Positions 9,053-22,252 of a stretch of 64,000 nucleotides of DNA are shown piece after piece. How positions within the stretch are numbered: the first letter of the stretch is position 1; each line of letters starts with the position of its first letter. The stretch is from Roseiarcus sp963836695 (GTDB taxonomy: Bacteria > Pseudomonadota > Alphaproteobacteria > Rhizobiales > Beijerinckiaceae). A model generated the notes under the pieces. It saw only the letters and a list, made by a program, of their open reading frames with translations, was not told the DNA's origin and did not search any database. The DNA is taken from contig CAWIKX010000025.1 in the NCBI GenBank assembly GCA_963836695.1, positions 124,001 through 188,000 of the forward strand, written 5' to 3'. The position numbers were made by a program, and so were the translations under genes.

Positions 9053-9823
9053 CTACTGAGGCGGCGGGATTGTGTAAGAGGGCGACCCGACGACCGCGCC
9101 CGGGGTGGCCGGCAATTCGATCTGCGGGGGCAGGCCGAGCGCCTCGCGCAATTGCGCCCGGCGCGTCTGATAATAGCTCGAGCGCAGGAAGCTGTAGAAA
9201 TCGACCGACGAACTCTCGGCCTGTTTCCACTGGCCGAGATGAGCGACAGCGGACAGGGCGCCCGACCCAATCGACCACGGCCATCCAAAGATCATCCCAC
9301 CCGCGACCCAGCCGACAGGATCGCCGACCGTATCCACGATTCCGCCGATAGAATCGCGCTGCGTCGAGGGACCAAAGTATGGGGACACTGTATAGGCGCC
9401 AGCCGGGACGCCCCAGACGAACATGGTCTGGCCGAAATCGCCGGTCTGCTGCGGCAAGCCGCCTTGCGAGGCGACGTCGAATAGGCCGCCAAGTCCGAAC
9501 GTGGTGTTGAAGATAATGCGGCCAACCGTAATGGCGGCGGCGTTGAAACGCCCCTGGAGGATGTTATTGCCGAGGACGCGCGGCTCTTTCAGGTTCGCAT
9601 CCAGATCCTGCAATCGGTCCCGAATCGCCCCCGGCACCGACTTGACGACCGTCGCCGGAGGGTCGAGCACGACCTGATTCAAATGAAGGACGCCGCGATT
9701 GAACTGCTCGTTGGGGTCATAGATCGGCAGCGACGCGTCGTGCGGGGCGCCCGCACAAGCGCTGACAAACCCCGCCAAGCCCAAAGCGCTTAGCCGTCCG
9801 ACCCAGCCTCCAACGCCACGCAT
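9053..9823 (-). CDS. mlaA: MlaA/VacJ-family outer-membrane lipoprotein
   Basis: The 256-residue lipoprotein has a lipobox VSAC with Cys23 as the lipidated residue. The MlaA core follows: YDPNEQFNRGVLHLNQ, LGNNILQGRF, GLGGLFDVAS, QTGDFGQTMFVWGVPAGAYT and the PYFGPSTQRDS motif. MlaA forms a ring in the outer membrane that removes misplaced phospholipids and passes them to the periplasmic shuttle MlaC. ATG 9823 is preceded by GAGAGG and starts a proper lipoprotein signal. It lies 191 bases downstream of hpnN on the same strand, so the two are likely co-transcribed. This links an RND-type lipid transporter with an outer-membrane lipid channel. No MlaC or MlaD gene is present in the window. Confidence 0.93.
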   Translation of the reverse strand: MRGVGGWVGRLSALGLAGFVSACAGAPHDASLPIYDPNEQFNRGVLHLNQVVLDPPATVVKSVPGAIRDRLQDLDANLKEPRVLGNNILQGRFNAAAITVGRIIFNTTFGLGGLFDVASQGGLPQQTGDFGQTMFVWGVPAGAYTVSPYFGPSTQRDSIGGIVDTVGDPVGWVAGGMIFGWPWSIGSGALSAVAHLGQWKQAESSSVDFYSFLRSSYYQTRRAQLREALGLPPQIELPATPGAVVGSPSYTIPPPQ

Positions 9824-10014
9824 GCGTTGACGATCCTCTCGACATTGGAGCGCGGCGCAAAGATTCCCCGCGCAAGGCCCCCGCACGAACCCGCTTGGAC
9901 CGTCAACCCGGTTCTGAGAAATCAGACCCAGCCCCAACTCAAGCTAGCAGAGCCGCTCCTCGACGACTATCACCCTTTTGCCACACTGCCGCCTTTTGTG
10001 CGAAGCGGCCATAA

Positions 10015-12634
10015 TCACTCTTCGTGATGGGATTTACTCTGCGTCGCCAACAAGGCCGGCTGGAACAGCACCGCGGCGGAGAGAGTTGTGACCAGCGACA
10101 AGGCCATCAGCTTGCCCATGCTCGATGTCCCCGGATGATGCGAAAACCACAGGCTGCCGAAGGCGGTGGCGGTCGTGCAAGCGCTGAAGAAAACGGCGCG
10201 CGTCAGGCTCGACTGCAAGAAATTATGCTCTCCGGCGCGCCACGCCATGACGTAGTAGATTTTGAACGCCACGCCGACGCCAAGCAGGAGCGGCAGCGCA
10301 ATGATGTTGGCGAAATTGAGCTTGAGCCCGATCGCCACGCAGATCTCCAGGGTGACGAGGATGGCGACGAGGAGGGGCACAAGCGTAAGCGCGACGTCCT
10401 GCCAGCGCCTCAGCGCAATGAACAGGATCAATGCGATCGACAACAGCGACCAGGCCGCGGCCTGAAAAAACGCTTTGACGATTGTCGCCGCGGCCTCGAC
10501 GATGAACACCGGCGCGCCGCTGGCCTCAGGCGCGACCTTGCGCACCGCATCGACGAAACGATGCAGGACCGCGTTGTCGTTGCCGTCGCCGCTGGGCCTC
10601 GCCTCGATCCTGACTTCGCCGTCGGGCGCGACCCAGGCGCTCTTGAGCGCGGGCGGAAGCGTGTCGATGGTCACATGCTCGGCCGAGAGGATATCGCGGA
10701 CTTGGCGAAGCGTCGTCATGAGCGGCTGAACGAGCACGCGCTCCGCCTCGTCCCGGGTCGCAGGCGACGCCTTCGCCACGGCTGTCAGCGCGCTCGCCAG
10801 GCGGCGCGCCTGATCGGCCGCCGGGGTGTGCAGATCGCCGACAGTCGCGGTTAGGTCGGCGGCCGTCTTGTTGATCGCCTCCAGAGTTTGCACAGGCGTC
10901 GGCGCAGGGTCGATCGGATCAGGATTGAGCGTGTTGGCGAAAAAGAAGTTGGCGTCGTCGATGATCGCGAGCTTTTCGTCCTGATCCTTCGGCACAAAGC
11001 TTTCGAGGGTGCGCACTTTGGCGACCTCCGGCAGTTGCTTGAGCTTTTCCGCCATGGCGGACGCACGGGCGAGATCGGGCTCGAGGACGTCGATGGTGTT
11101 GGGGCTCGTGTCAGGGTCGCGGATCAAATCGAGGAGCGTCGAGACGGATTCGACAGTTTTCGAGCGCAGATTGAGCGGATTGAAGTCGAAGCTTAAGCCC
11201 CGCAGGAGCGGCAGGCCAAGGACGACGGCGGCCAGTGTCAGACCCACGACCCAGTTGCGCTGCTTATCGAGAAAATGATCGAGAGGCGCGAGCCACGCCC
11301 AGCCGACCGGCGCCCGCTCGCCCCCGGGCTTGAGTACGGCGAGCAGCGCCGGAAGCAAGGGTGACCGTGGTCAAGAACGCGATGATCATGCCGGTTCCAG
11401 CGATGAGCCCGAGCTCTGAAAGGCCGACATAGGCGGTCGGCAGGAAGGAGTAGAAGGCGGCCGCGATCGAGGCCGCCGCAAGCAAAAGCGGCCCCGCCAC
11501 GCCGCGGCCGGTATGTTCGAGGGCCTCGACGAGATCGCGGTCGGCGAAGCGCTCAGCGCGGTATCGGACGCTGAACTGAATGCCGAAATCAACCCCAAGG
11601 CCGATGAACAGCACCGCGAAGGCGACGGAGATGAGATTGAGCGCGCCAACCATCCATAGGCCGGCCGCGGCGGTGAAGCTCAAGCCGACGGCGAGATTGA
11701 TCAGGACGGCGAGAATGATCCGCGCCTGCTTCAGCGCCAGCCACAGGATCAGGAGAACAATGAGGATCGTCACCACGCCGTTCAGCGCCGCCCCCTCTGC
11801 GATGGTGGAGAATTCCTCGTCCGACAGCGCGACCGATCCGGTGAGCCTCACCCTCACGCCGTTCTCCGGCGTCAACCCGAGTTTCGCGATCGTGGCTCGG
11901 ATCGCCTTGGTCGCTTGCCCTCCCGGCGCGAGATCGCTGTAATTGAGAACCGGCTGAATGTTGACGAACCGTCGAAGGTCCGAGGGCTCTGGCGCCCGGC
12001 CGGAAATGAGCCGGCGCCAGGAGAAAGTGGGGTGCTTGCCCTGCTCGACCCCTTCCAGCGCGTCAGCGATGGCGGCGACTGCGGGCTTGATGTCTTCAAA
12101 CGTGGTTTTCTTGAGCCGAACGCCCTCGAGCGATTGCGAGATGGCCCCGAGGATTCCGCGCAACGTCGGATCGAGAGCGAGCGTTCCAAGGAAAGGCTCC
12201 GCTTTGATCAGTTCGTTCATGTTGCGTTGAACGTCATCGACGCTGAGGAAGAGGATGCCGTTGCGCGCGAAGAATTCGCCGCCGTCAGGCCGGGTGACGG
12301 TGCGCGCCACAGTCTTCTGATCGACCAGCGCTTTGGCCAGCGCGTCCGCCGCCTCGTCGGCCGCTTCGGGAGTCTTCCCGTCGACGACCGCGATCAACTG
12401 GTCGGTTCGCTGCGGAAACAGCTCGTTCAACTTGGTCTCTTGCTGGCGCCAAGGAAGCGAGCTCGACAAAAGCTTGCTCGAGTCGGTGTTGATGGCGATA
12501 TGGCTGGAGACGTAGACGGCGGCGAGAATTGACGCGATGAGAAACGCGGGGATGACGATCCAGGCATGGCGTGTCGACAGTCGCACAACTCGCGCGACTG
12601 TGGCGATGACTAGGGCGCTCTCGTTTCGCAGCAT
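10015..12634 (-). CDS. hpnN: HpnN-type hopanoid RND transporter (one frameshift)
   Basis: Two overlapping frames encode a single RND/MMPL protein of about 872 residues. The upstream half starts at ATG 12634 and holds helix 1, the first periplasmic domain (INTDSSKLLSSSLPWRQQ) and the first helix bundle with GLGVDFGIQFSVRYRAER, where the Asp is the usual proton-relay region. Coding passes to the next frame at about 11356-11362, where TTVTL should run into LPALLAVLKP. One surplus C in an ACCC run explains the break. The second half repeats the fold, with a second periplasmic domain and C-terminal helices. HpnN moves hopanoids from inner to outer membrane in related bacteria. The gene lies upstream of mlaA. 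The break is probably a base-calling error. Confidence 0.88.
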
Positions 12635-12887
12635 TAGACCGGCTGGAGGGCATGGTTTCGCGGCTGGTGTCAATTGGAATGTTGCGCTGCGAAAAACGGG
12701 GTCGACGGCGACTTGACGACACTTCTTGGCGATTTGGCGGCAAGGCCCTGCCCTAAGCGAGCGAAGACAGGTTTTGCGACAGCCTGGTTAAGCCAACCCC
12801 AACGGCCGGCGCTTCCGCTCGCGGAGAACTAAGCCGGGGCGACAGGCTACGCCTGGTGTACCGCAGTCAGCTTAGCGAGCGGATATC

Positions 12888-13484
12888 TTAAGCTCGCCGC
12901 GAAAGAGCCCTTCGGCCAGTTCGGGCAAGTAACCCCAAGCCGACGAAACCCATTAGCGAGAGCATCCAGGTGGAGAGTTCGGGAACATTGCCGGCGGCGG
13001 CGCTCACAGAGAAATTATCAAGACCATTGAAACTATCGTCGTTCGAGTACTCGATCGTGAACGTATCCGATCCCGTCGCGGTGACCTGAAATATCGAGGG
13101 CGTCCACGTTCCGCTGGACAGGTCCGGGAAGCCGAGCAAGATGCCGTCGAAGAAATAAGAGACGTCGCCCAGACCACCTGGCGTCGTCGCATCGCCGATC
13201 GCCCAGCCCGATATGCTCAACCTTTGCCCGGCCGTGTCAGCGAATGTCTGACTGAGAGAGCCAGGGAAAGAGGACGGAGGGCCCGCATTGACATAGAAAT
13301 CGCCATCCTGGGCGCTAACGCCCGCGAAGCCGCTATTCGCGACGAACGTAAGCCCGAGGAAATCGGTCAGAGTCCAGCCGGAAACGTCACCTGCCTCAAA
13401 ACTTCCGTTTTCCAAGTATTCCGTGGCGTAAGCCGACCCTGTCGCGGCTATAAACATCGCCGCAAGCGCGCCCTGAAGTTTCAT
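12888..13484 (-). CDS. Secreted protein with PEP-CTERM-like C-terminal anchor
   Basis: The 198-residue protein has a signal peptide (MKLQGALAAMFIAATGSAYA) and a beta-rich body starting LENGSFEAGDVSGWTLTD. This resembles carbohydrate-binding or ice-binding-like secreted modules with conserved Asn-Gly-Ser-Phe-Glu. The C-terminus has VPELSTWMLSLMGFVGLGLL followed by a basic tail. That is the alphaproteobacterial PE-x-S-T-W form of a PEP-CTERM sorting signal, which directs proteins to exosortase-type processing or surface export. ATG 13484 is preceded by GGGGCG; ATG 13496 is an alternative. No exosortase lies nearby. Another protein with the same tail is at 34031-35125. Specific function unknown. 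Confidence 0.75.
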   Translation of the reverse strand: MKLQGALAAMFIAATGSAYATEYLENGSFEAGDVSGWTLTDFLGLTFVANSGFAGVSAQDGDFYVNAGPPSSFPGSLSQTFADTAGQRLSISGWAIGDATTPGGLGDVSYFFDGILLGFPDLSSGTWTPSIFQVTATGSDTFTIEYSNDDSFNGLDNFSVSAAAGNVPELSTWMLSLMGFVGLGLLARTGRRALSRRA

Positions 13485-13635
13485 ACCGCGCCCCATGATC
13501 AAGAAGTGAAAGAAACCGCCGCCCTTCTACTGATAACCATTTCGTGAACGCCGGTCAACTCGGCGGTGCCCCGCCAGCGCAAAGCTGCAAGCGATCGCAC
13601 TCCAATCGCGTCAGTCAGCGCCACACGCGGCAAAG

Positions 13636-13664
13636 AAAAAGCCCCCGGCGTTTAGGCCGCGGGC
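13636..13664 (-). terminator. Rho-independent terminator of the rRNA operon
   Basis: On the minus strand GCCCGCGGC and GCCGGGGGC form a stem (one central mismatch) around a CTAAAC loop, followed directly by TTTTTCTTT. It lies 14 bases beyond the 3' end of the initiator tRNA gene, so it closes the rrn transcription unit. Confidence 0.85.
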
Positions 13665-13678
13665 TCGACAGGTAACGT

Positions 13679-13755
<77 letters not shown>

Positions 13756-13847
13756 TCAACGGTTCTATGGCTGCCGGCAAGAGATAACGCCGACTTGGCC
13801 TCTCATGATCGAGAGGCTTGATGAAGAGGAAATTCCGTTCTTGGCAG

Positions 13848-13966
13848 ACCTGGCGACGACCTACTCTCCCATGTCTTAGGACAAAGTACCATTGGCGCTA
13901 AGGCGTTTGACGGCCGAGTTCGGGATGGGATCGGGTCTTGTCACCTTGCAAAAGCCACCAGGTCGG
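13848..13966 (-). rRNA. rrf: 5S ribosomal RNA
   Basis: The minus strand carries the universal 5S core (CCCATCCCGAACTCGG and the later ATGGGAGAGTAGG) and closing ends CGACCTGG and CCAGGTC. Ends are estimated to within a few bases from terminal helix pairing. It lies between 23S and tRNA-fMet. Confidence 0.95.
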
Positions 13967-14053
13967 CGAAGGACGGAAGAAGCAAAACTGGTTTTTCATG
14001 TTTCTGTTTCAAAGCGGTATGCGCTTTGAAAGTCTCGCGCCTTGGCGACGAGA

Positions 14054-16936
<2,883 letters not shown>

Positions 16937-17354
16937 CCAAAGCGCGTGCGGGTGTATTATCGACCGATCGGCAATCGATCGAGACACGCTCTTTGGCTTG
17001 AAAAGACCAGTTTTGCTTCAAACGCATCCGGGGATCTGAGCGGTCAGGCTCCAAACCCACGACTGGTTGCTCGAGAGACAAGATGATGACGCCACGTCGT
17101 TCAGCCTGCGGGTCCTCACGGACCTTTCGGCTTACGTTTCGCCTCATCCGGCCTTCGACCGAATGCGCTTCCTCTTCACGATGTCAGAGATCGAGAGCCG
17201 GAGGGACAGCGAAGGATCGAGACCCTATTCGCCGGCCATTCGGCCTCGTCACGCCAAGCGCTTCCGCGCTCGACGAAACTGATAAATCACATCGGAAGGA
17301 TTGGAAGCGTTTCCATCTGCTCGACTCGCAGTCAAGGCCTTGCGGCCCAAACCT
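16937..17354 (-). other. Transcribed spacer between tRNA-Ala and 23S
   Basis: About 418 bases hold no gene. The stretch lies between tRNA-Ala and the 23S gene and should carry the RNase III processing stem that flanks the 23S RNA. I see no further tRNA in it, and no credible coding potential. Confidence 0.7.
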
Positions 17355-17430
17355 TGGTGGAGCCAGACGGGATCGAACCGACGACCTCATGCTTGCAAAG
17401 CACGCGCTCTCCCAACTGAGCTATGGCCCC
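17355..17430 (-). tRNA. tRNA-Ala (TGC)
   Basis: The 76-base gene includes encoded CCA. The minus strand begins GGGGCCATAGCTCAG, the anticodon loop is TTTGCAA with anticodon TGC, and the acceptor closes with GGCTCCACCA. It lies in the 16S-23S spacer after tRNA-Ile, the normal order. Confidence 0.97.
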
Positions 17431-17460
17431 GTTTAAGACCCGCCGGCGCCCAAAGGCTCT

Positions 17461-17537
17461 TGGTGGGCCTGGGAGGACTTGAACCTCCGACCTCACGCTT
17501 ATCAAGCGCGCGCTCTAACCAACTGAGCTACAAGCCC
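17461..17537 (-). tRNA. tRNA-Ile (GAT)
   Basis: The 77-base gene includes encoded CCA. The minus strand begins GGGCTTGTAGCTCAG, the anticodon is GAT in TTGATAA, and the acceptor pairs GGGCTTG with CAGGCCC. It is the first tRNA of the 16S-23S spacer. Confidence 0.97.
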
Positions 17538-17737
17538 GGTCGAAGAAGAAGTCCACGCCCGCCATGCCGGTAAGGCCGGCTTGAGGCGCAAGCTTCCATA
17601 TCCTTAGATTGAGAAAGAGAGACGAAGGCGGCGCGATCCCGCAAATGCGGCCTGACTTTGGCCGCTTGATTCTGAGCCGGATGACAAACCGTTAAGACGA
17701 GGGCGAACCCAAGTCCTTGGTTGATGTCTCCGAATCC

Positions 17738-19222
<1,485 letters not shown>

Positions 19223-19738
19223 TTGAATGAGATCTTTGTCCTGACTGGTCACTTCAGCGCCCCGAAGGTAGGGGCGCTGTATTCTTGACGAGTTCCAAAC
19301 ACATCCGCCTCAAAAGAGGTTTGCAGCCTGCCCGCCTCACGACGGTCCGGCAGCGCTCCTTCGAAGCGCGATGAATTTTGAAACGTGACCGTCAGTTGTC
19401 TCTTCGGACTTCAATCCCCGGATCTGCCCCAAGCTTGCGCTTAGAGTTCGACCCGACAACCGAAGTCCCGCAAGGACCCCGCCGCCCACGTCTCTCTTTC
19501 TTCCGATGCGATTGTCAAACAGCACGGAGCCGGAGCCCCACGAACCAAAGCCAAACTCTGAGGCGACCCGCCGCCAAAGCTTGAGCTCAAAGCTCGAATT
19601 CCGCATAGCGCCACGCTTACGCGTGACTGAAAACGACCGAAAGACCTCCACCCCCGCCTCTTAGCAGGGAGGAGTGCGTTCGGAAAGTTCCCGTAACCCG
19701 CTGACTTGGCGACCTCAAAAGCGCGCCCCGTCGTTGGG
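19223..19738 (-). other. rRNA operon leader
   Basis: About 515 bases lie between the inferred transcription start and the 16S gene. Near its 3' end is a perfect 9-bp hairpin (CAGCGCCCC with GGGGCGCTG, 19255-19279) without a T-tract, so it is more likely a leader or processing structure than a terminator. No coding sequence is supported. Confidence 0.6.
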
Positions 19739-19745
19739 AGAGCCG

Positions 19746-19774
19746 CATATAGGCCCCTGGCGTTTTTCTGTCAA
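19746..19774 (-). promoter_or_regulatory. rRNA operon promoter
   Basis: The minus strand shows TTGACA (19774-19769), a 17-base spacer and TATATG (19751-19746). It is the only near-consensus sigma-70 promoter I find in the region upstream of 16S, and it lies between the rRNA operon and the 3' end of the P450 gene. Confidence 0.8.
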
Positions 19775-19810
19775 CGGACTTTCACAAAGAAATTTTCCGC
19801 TGTGGAAACT

Positions 19811-21206
19811 TTACCGCCTATCGCGCCGTTTTACGTGCATTTTCATGCCCTCCCGCGGGCGCAAAGTTAAGCGTTGCTGCGGCATCACGGGGTGGCCCTC
19901 GACCAGCTCAAAGCGAAAAGCGCGCAGAAGATGCGCGAGCAGAATGATCCCCTCCTGGATCGCAAAGGCCATGCCGATGCACACCCGCGGCCCGGCGCCG
20001 AACGGAATATAGGCAAAACGATCGATCTTATCGCGCCGTTCACCCAGGAATCGCGAAGGATCGAAGGCGTCGGGATTGTCCCAAAGACCCGGTCGCCGGT
20101 GCAAGACATAGGGCGAGATCAGGACGACGGTCCCCGCGGGCACGCGGTGGCCAAGAATTGTGTCGTGCCGGATCGCCTCGCGGGTGAGAATCGCGACCGG
20201 CGGATAGAGACGCAGAGCCTCGTCCAGGACCGCGCGCAGCACCGCGCACCCTTCGAGCGACGCGGGATGTTCGGGATCAAAAACGGAAGCCGCTTCGCCC
20301 TCTGCGCGTTCGCGCCATTCCGGCGACCGCGACAGAAGGTAGAGTGTCCAAGTCAGTCCGTTCGCCGTCGTCTCGTGGCCGGCGTTGATGAAGGTGATGA
20401 TATTGGCGCGAATGTTGGCCTCTGGCAGCCCGTCGCCGGTTTCCGGATCCCGCGCCGCCAACAAGAGCGTCAACAGGTCGCGCGGGGCCTCCCGGCGCGT
20501 CGCGAATCACGGCGCGGCGACGCTCGATGATCCCTTCGACCGCCTCGTCGAAGAACTTGAGGGTTCCACGTCCGCGCAATCTGCCGATGCGCGGCACAAA
20601 GGCTGGCACGCCCAACAGATCGAGCGGATCGAGACGACCGAACGTGTTGATATAGCGCGTCAGCGCGTGTTGAAACGCGCTCGGTTCCTTCCCAAGCCCT
20701 TGCGAGAACAGCGTCTGCTCGAGCACTTCCAGGGTCAGACGCGACATGAGCTCGCCGACTTCGATCACCGAGCCGTCGCGCCGCCGGGCCAAGCGCTCAA
20801 CCGCCGCCGAGGCGACCCGGTGGACTGCAGGGGCGAACTCGGCGACTTGGCGCGGCGAGAACAATGGCGCGAGCGCCCGGCGCTGCACCCGCCAAACCTC
20901 GCCTTCGGCGGTCAGCAGTCCCTCGCCGAGCCCGGGACTCAAGATGCGGAGCTGCAGCTCATCCTTGCGATAGTTCGAGGCGTTGTCGAGCAGAACGTGG
21001 CGCACCGCGGCCGGGTCATGCGCCATGGCTCGCATGCCGAGAAACGAGGAGCCAACCCAGAATGGCTGCTCGAAAGCCGCCTTACCCCAGATCTCGAGCG
21101 GGTTGCGACGCAGCGTGAGGAGGGTCGAAAGCGCGCCGCGCGGCCTCTCGGCGCGCTGGGGAAACGGGGGAACGAAGAGCTGAGACGCGTTCGCCGCCGG
21201 GGCCAT
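19811..21206 (-). CDS. Cytochrome P450 (one frameshift)
   Basis: Two frames together give a P450 of about 464 residues. The upstream part from ATG 21206 carries the N-terminal beta region and helices B to G (the WRVQRRALAPLFSP C-helix, where W and R contact heme propionate). The downstream part has the I-helix AGHETTANGLTW, the E-x-x-R motif DEALRLYPP and the heme-binding loop FIPF-like with FGAGPRVCIG. The shift is at about 20489: removing one G from a GGG run joins DAP to EAPRDLLTLLLAARD. The enzyme is a class I bacterial monooxygenase. The substrate is unknown, and no ferredoxin or reductase is adjacent. ATG 21206 has an AAGG box upstream. The break is probably a sequencing indel. Confidence 0.9.
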
Positions 21207-21303
21207 GAACAACCGCCTTTCCCGAGAACCGGGAGTTCCGCGACCTTACGCCCGAACTCGGCGCCCGGATAGGATGAGCCGGCGGCGCTTTTTGACCGGC
21301 CGG

Positions 21304-21909
21304 CTAAAACACGGTCCGCTGACGCATCGCCGTCGCAAGCGTACCGTCATCGAGGTAGTCCAGTTCACCACCGACTGGCACGCCGTGCGCGAGCCGCGTC
21401 ACCTTGACGGGATAGTCGACGAGAAGGTCAATGATGTAGTGGGCCGTGGTCTGGCCTTCCACAGTGGCGTTGACGGCAAGGATCAGTTCACTCACGCCGC
21501 CGTTGGCGACGCGCGCGATGAGCGCTGGCAGGTTGAGATCGGACGGTCCAACTCCGTCGAGCGCAGACAAGGCGCCGCCGAGCACATGGTAGCGCGCCCG
21601 CGTGGCGCCGGACCGCTCCAGCGCCCAAAGATCGCCAACCGATTCGACAACGACCAGCGTCGTCGAATCGCGCCGCTCATCCGAGCAGATCGTGCAGGGG
21701 TCGCGCGTGTCGACATTGCCGCAGATCGAGCAGGTCAAAATCCGCTCATGAGCAACGCGCAACGCATCCGCGAGGGGCGCAAGCAGCGTCTCGCGCTTGC
21801 GGATGAGGTGAAGCGCGACGCGTCGCGCCGAGCGTGGCCCCAATCCCGGCAGCCGCGCGAGAAGCTGAACGAGCCGCTCGATTTCCGGTCCGGCGACACT
21901 GGTCGACAT
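21304..21909 (-). CDS. recR: Recombination protein RecR
   Basis: The 201-residue protein has the normal RecR order: an N-terminal helix-hairpin-helix (LLARLPGLGPRSARRVALHL), a four-Cys zinc finger (CSICGN then CTIC, about residues 59-74) and a Toprim domain (LVVVESVGDLWALERSG), ending with VPVGGELDYLDDGTL. RecR with RecO loads RecA on gapped DNA. It lies downstream of ybaB and dnaX with only short gaps (7 and 15 bases). This dnaX-ybaB-recR operon is widely conserved. Length is normal. Confidence 0.97.
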   Translation of the reverse strand: MSTSVAGPEIERLVQLLARLPGLGPRSARRVALHLIRKRETLLAPLADALRVAHERILTCSICGNVDTRDPCTICSDERRDSTTLVVVESVGDLWALERSGATRARYHVLGGALSALDGVGPSDLNLPALIARVANGGVSELILAVNATVEGQTTAHYIIDLLVDYPVKVTRLAHGVPVGGELDYLDDGTLATAMRQRTVF

Positions 21910-21916
21910 CCGAGCT

Positions 21917-22237
21917 CTAGAACGGCAGTTTCATGCCAGGCGGAAGAGGCAGGCCTTCGGTCAGCGACTGCATTTTCTCGGCCGCCATGCGATCGGCTTT
22001 GACCTTGCCGTCGGCGAAGGCGGCAATAATCAGATCCTCGAGCATCTCCTTGTCGCCCGGCGTCAAGAGCGAGGCGTCGATGCGCACCCCCTTCAACTCG
22101 CCTTTGGCGCTGAGCGTGAGACTGACCATCCCGCCGCCCGACTGACCCTCGACCTCAAGGCGCCCGAGCTCTTCTTGCGCTTCCTGAAGCTTGGCCTGAA
22201 CGGCTTGCGCCTTTTTCATCATGCCCATGAAATCCAC
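21917..22237 (-). CDS. YbaB/EbfC nucleoid-associated protein
   Basis: The 106-residue protein starts MDFMGMMKKAQAVQAKLQEA and continues with the family core EVEGQSGGGMVSLTLSAKGE and the acidic KEMLEDLIIAAFADG segment. It forms dimers with a helical tweezer that binds DNA. It sits between dnaX and recR in the usual order and is very likely translated from the same message. Length and motifs are typical. Confidence 0.95.
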   Translation of the reverse strand: MDFMGMMKKAQAVQAKLQEAQEELGRLEVEGQSGGGMVSLTLSAKGELKGVRIDASLLTPGDKEMLEDLIIAAFADGKVKADRMAAEKMQSLTEGLPLPPGMKLPF

Positions 22238-22252
22238 GGCGCGATCTCCTTC

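Noticed and set aside
19255..19279. Hairpin before 16S taken as a terminator
   Set aside because: There is no T-tract on the transcribed strand and it lies inside the rRNA leader, so a processing or leader structure is more likely.
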